Source: JBDKVA01 sp039679375 (GTDB taxonomy: Bacteria > Bacillota > Clostridia > Acetivibrionales > DTU013). From it: DNA of 44,218 nucleotides. The notes under the pieces are model-generated. The model worked only from the letters and a program-made list of their open reading frames with translations. It did no database searches and had not been told where the DNA came from. How positions within the stretch are numbered: position 1 is the stretch's first letter; every line of letters begins with the position of its first letter. Location: contig JBDKVA010000091.1 in the NCBI GenBank assembly GCA_039679375.1, positions 1-44,218 on the forward strand, in the 5' to 3' direction. Below are positions 42,202-44,218 of the stretch, piece by piece. The position numbers and the translations under genes are program-made.

Positions 42202-43107
42202 ATGATTCGCGATTCACATTCAAGTGACCGTGTTTTAATGATAGTTACATATGTGTGCGTTACCTTTATGGCAGTAGCTTGTTTCTACCCCTTCTGGGAT
42301 CTGTTCGTATTATCAATTAAGGACCCAGTTTTAGCCTATAAGGGTGGTTTTAACCTCATACCTACAAGCTTTAACCTGATTGCATACAGACGTATACTCT
42401 CTTCTCCGGAAGTATGGAATGCGGCTTATAATTCTGTTTGGAGGGTGGTAGTAGGTACCGGTCTGACAGTTTTACTGACAACCCTCGTATCATACCCGCT
42501 TTCTAAAAGAAATGAATTTCCGGGTTATAAGTTCTGGATGACATTTATTATTATCACAATGTATTTTGGCGGCGGACTAATTCCGACGTACATAACATAC
42601 AGAAGTTTGAACCTTATTGATAACAGGCTTGTGCTGGTGCTTCCCGGAGCTATTTCCGCATACAACGTAATAATGGTCAGAAACTTTTTAAGATCCATAC
42701 CGAAATCTCTTGAAGAATCCGCGAGAATGGACGGCGCTTCGGAATTTAGAGTATGGCTGAATATAGTAATGCCCCTTTCCCTTCCCATAATGGCTACAAT
42801 AGCTTTATGGACGGCAGTTGCACACTGGAACGCATATTTTGACGTCCTGATGTACATAACCAGCAGAAGCAAATATGTACTTCAGATTGTATTTCGCAGG
42901 ATGCTTAGAGATAATGAAATAAATATGTTTATTACTTCAGATGTAAGCCAAAAAATCAAAGGTTTAGATACAACTACCGTCAGCCCACCGGGTGAACAGG
43001 TTAAAGCTGCCTTTACCATAGTATGCACAGTGCCTATACTGGCTGTTTATCCATTTGCTCAGAAATACTTTATCAAGGGTATTATCGTAGGAGCTGTAAA
43101 GGGGTAA
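42202..43107 (+). CDS. Carbohydrate ABC transporter permease, YtcP-like
   Basis: The 301-residue protein has six membrane helices and the EAA loop ESARMDGASEFRVWLNIVMP. The N-terminal CFYPFWDLFVLSIKDP stretch is typical of the YtcP partner of LplB. Together the two would form the channel for an oligosaccharide importer. GGGAGG lies seven bases before the ATG; a TTG at 42187 is in frame further up but overlaps that site. It follows the first permease by 63 bp and precedes the binding-protein gene by 95 bp, which contains a small AAGGC/GCCTT hairpin that may set expression of the latter. Confidence 0.93.
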   Translation: MIRDSHSSDRVLMIVTYVCVTFMAVACFYPFWDLFVLSIKDPVLAYKGGFNLIPTSFNLIAYRRILSSPEVWNAAYNSVWRVVVGTGLTVLLTTLVSYPLSKRNEFPGYKFWMTFIIITMYFGGGLIPTYITYRSLNLIDNRLVLVLPGAISAYNVIMVRNFLRSIPKSLEESARMDGASEFRVWLNIVMPLSLPIMATIALWTAVAHWNAYFDVLMYITSRSKYVLQIVFRRMLRDNEINMFITSDVSQKIKGLDTTTVSPPGEQVKAAFTIVCTVPILAVYPFAQKYFIKGIIVGAVKG

Positions 43108-43202
43108 CTGCAAAGCCGCAATGTTTTCAGGTTTTTAAGGCTGAATGCCTTTTAAATAATGAAAGGTTCAACTATGAACCCAAATATTAAAGGAGGAGTG
43201 TT

Positions 43203-44218
43203 ATGAATAAGAAGTACCGTATCTTAAGTCTGATTCTCATAATTGGTATGTTGGTTTCCGTAATGGTTGGATGCAGTACAGAGAAGAAAGGGAATGAAAA
43301 TGCAACTACTACAGCTGCTTCGAGTGTTACAACCGCAGCAGCTACAACCCAAAGTGCTGAAGATGCAGCAGCAGTTGAAGCCGCGAAGAAGTACAAGGTC
43401 ACATATGCTACATACGTTGAAGGTCCCGTTAACAAGGACAATTATGTTGAAAAGTATCTGGAAAATAAATTCAATATTGACCTTGATGTGCTTACATTTG
43501 AACGTTCTTCATGGGAAACCCAGATGAATGTTAAGCTGGCTTCCGGTGAGATACCTGATTTCTGGCTTCCGACCGATTATAGCGGCAAATCTCACTATGA
43601 ACAGAAAATCATTGCTCCGTTCACATTGGACTTCATTAAGAAAAACATGCCCGAATGGTTTGATACTACGCTCAAGTTTAACGAGACATATGATTGCCAG
43701 CTATGGGCAGCTGGAAGATTTGACGGCAAAAACAACTATGTATTGCCTGCAATGCAATTCTTCTGGATCGACCCATGGGCAATGACAATAAGACAGGACT
43801 GGATGGATAATGTAGGGATAACAAAAGTACCGGAAACACTTGATGAATTTGAAGTATTGCTTGATAAGTTTACAAATGCAGATCCTGATAAAAATGGTAA
43901 GAAAGACACCTATGGTATTACGATTGAAGGTAAGGATGACCTTGTAGGTTCAATGCAATTTGTATTTACTGCATATGGCACTTCAAATTATGGCAGTAAA
44001 ATCAATGTTGATGGCAAATGGGTAGATGGATATCTGCACCCTGGATACCAGCTTGCATTAAAGAAACTGAATTCATGGTATGAAAAGGGTTATATAGATC
44101 CGGAGTTTATTACTGTTGACTGGACAAAGAAGATGAACGACTATGCATCGAACAAGATAGGTGTGCATGAAGTGACATGGTATCGTGTCCTTGGCTTCCC
44201 GGATGATTATATAACTGC
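43203..44218 (+). CDS. Extracellular solute-binding lipoprotein, LplA-like (partial)
   Basis: The start is at 43203 after AAAGGAGG, and the frame stays open to the window end (338 codons). The signal peptide ends in the lipobox VMVGC (Cys24), so the protein is lipid-anchored on the outside. A Thr/Ala/Ser-rich linker (about 31-55) precedes the binding domain, which has KLASGEIPDFWLP and a calcium-loop-like DPDKNGKKDTYG that is common in large sugar-binding proteins of this group. It would deliver the sugar to the LplB/YtcP permeases and may also inform the YesM kinase. The ligand is not known. The C-terminus lies outside the window. Confidence 0.93.
   Translation, partial: MNKKYRILSLILIIGMLVSVMVGCSTEKKGNENATTTAASSVTTAAATTQSAEDAAAVEAAKKYKVTYATYVEGPVNKDNYVEKYLENKFNIDLDVLTFERSSWETQMNVKLASGEIPDFWLPTDYSGKSHYEQKIIAPFTLDFIKKNMPEWFDTTLKFNETYDCQLWAAGRFDGKNNYVLPAMQFFWIDPWAMTIRQDWMDNVGITKVPETLDEFEVLLDKFTNADPDKNGKKDTYGITIEGKDDLVGSMQFVFTAYGTSNYGSKINVDGKWVDGYLHPGYQLALKKLNSWYEKGYIDPEFITVDWTKKMNDYASNKIGVHEVTWYRVLGFPDDYIT

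Overview
The window looks like chromosome from a low-to-moderate G+C Firmicute, most likely a Clostridia member. The reasons are strong AGGAGG ribosome binding sites, sigma-A type TTGACA/TATAAT promoters, a DUF3795 protein, YesM/YesN two-component genes beside LplB/YtcP-type sugar permeases, and MacB-type and ABC-2 transporters. No species can be named from the sequence alone.

Layout. (1) 1-3354, minus: a three-gene ABC exporter (ATPase, permease, second permease cut by the window edge). (2) 3587-8222, plus: short accessory genes (DUF3795, NUDIX hydrolase, an AbiEi-like/DUF559-like protein with a predicted leaderless mRNA, a QueG-like Fe-S protein, an unknown helical protein), a 103-bp double-hairpin repeat and a MerR-type promoter whose gene is gone. 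(3) 8223-10278, minus: a GGDEF diguanylate cyclase and mannose-6-phosphate isomerase. (4) 10455-17129, plus: an ABC-2 exporter cluster with a large exported protein of unknown function. A second, inverted copy of the 103-bp repeat lies in its leader. (5) 17208-21249: tRNA-Arg(CCG) carrying a 3.9-kb AT-rich island. A perfect 50-bp repeat of the tRNA 3' end bounds the island. It has no integrase and carries a SIR2-domain gene with an unfamiliar partner gene, a truncated S24/LexA-like fragment and a small membrane protein. (6) 21259-24026: an alpha/beta hydrolase with its PadR-DUF4180 regulator, then cytidine deaminase. (7) 24045-43107 and on to the right edge: a large carbohydrate locus.

The carbohydrate locus has two arms diverging from 31916-32137. 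The minus arm encodes an MttB-family protein without pyrrolysine, a glycosidase-like TIM-barrel protein, a DegT/DnrJ aminotransferase, a Hyi-like isomerase, a Gfo/Idh/MocA oxidoreductase and a xylose-isomerase homologue. The plus arm encodes a GH36 alpha-galactosidase, a DUF4838 protein, an AraC regulator that may be frameshifted at its start, a YesM/YesN two-component pair, two sugar ABC permeases and a lipoprotein binding protein. A mirrored operator-like motif lies in the divergent promoter region. The likely logic is sensing and import of an oligosaccharide or glycoside, hydrolytic or oxidative cleavage, then sugar isomerisation.

The two parts most likely to hold something undescribed are the SIR2 gene pair in the tRNA island (a candidate NAD-depleting defence system) and the divergent sugar locus with its unusual mix of methyltransferase-family, aminotransferase, oxidoreductase and isomerase genes.
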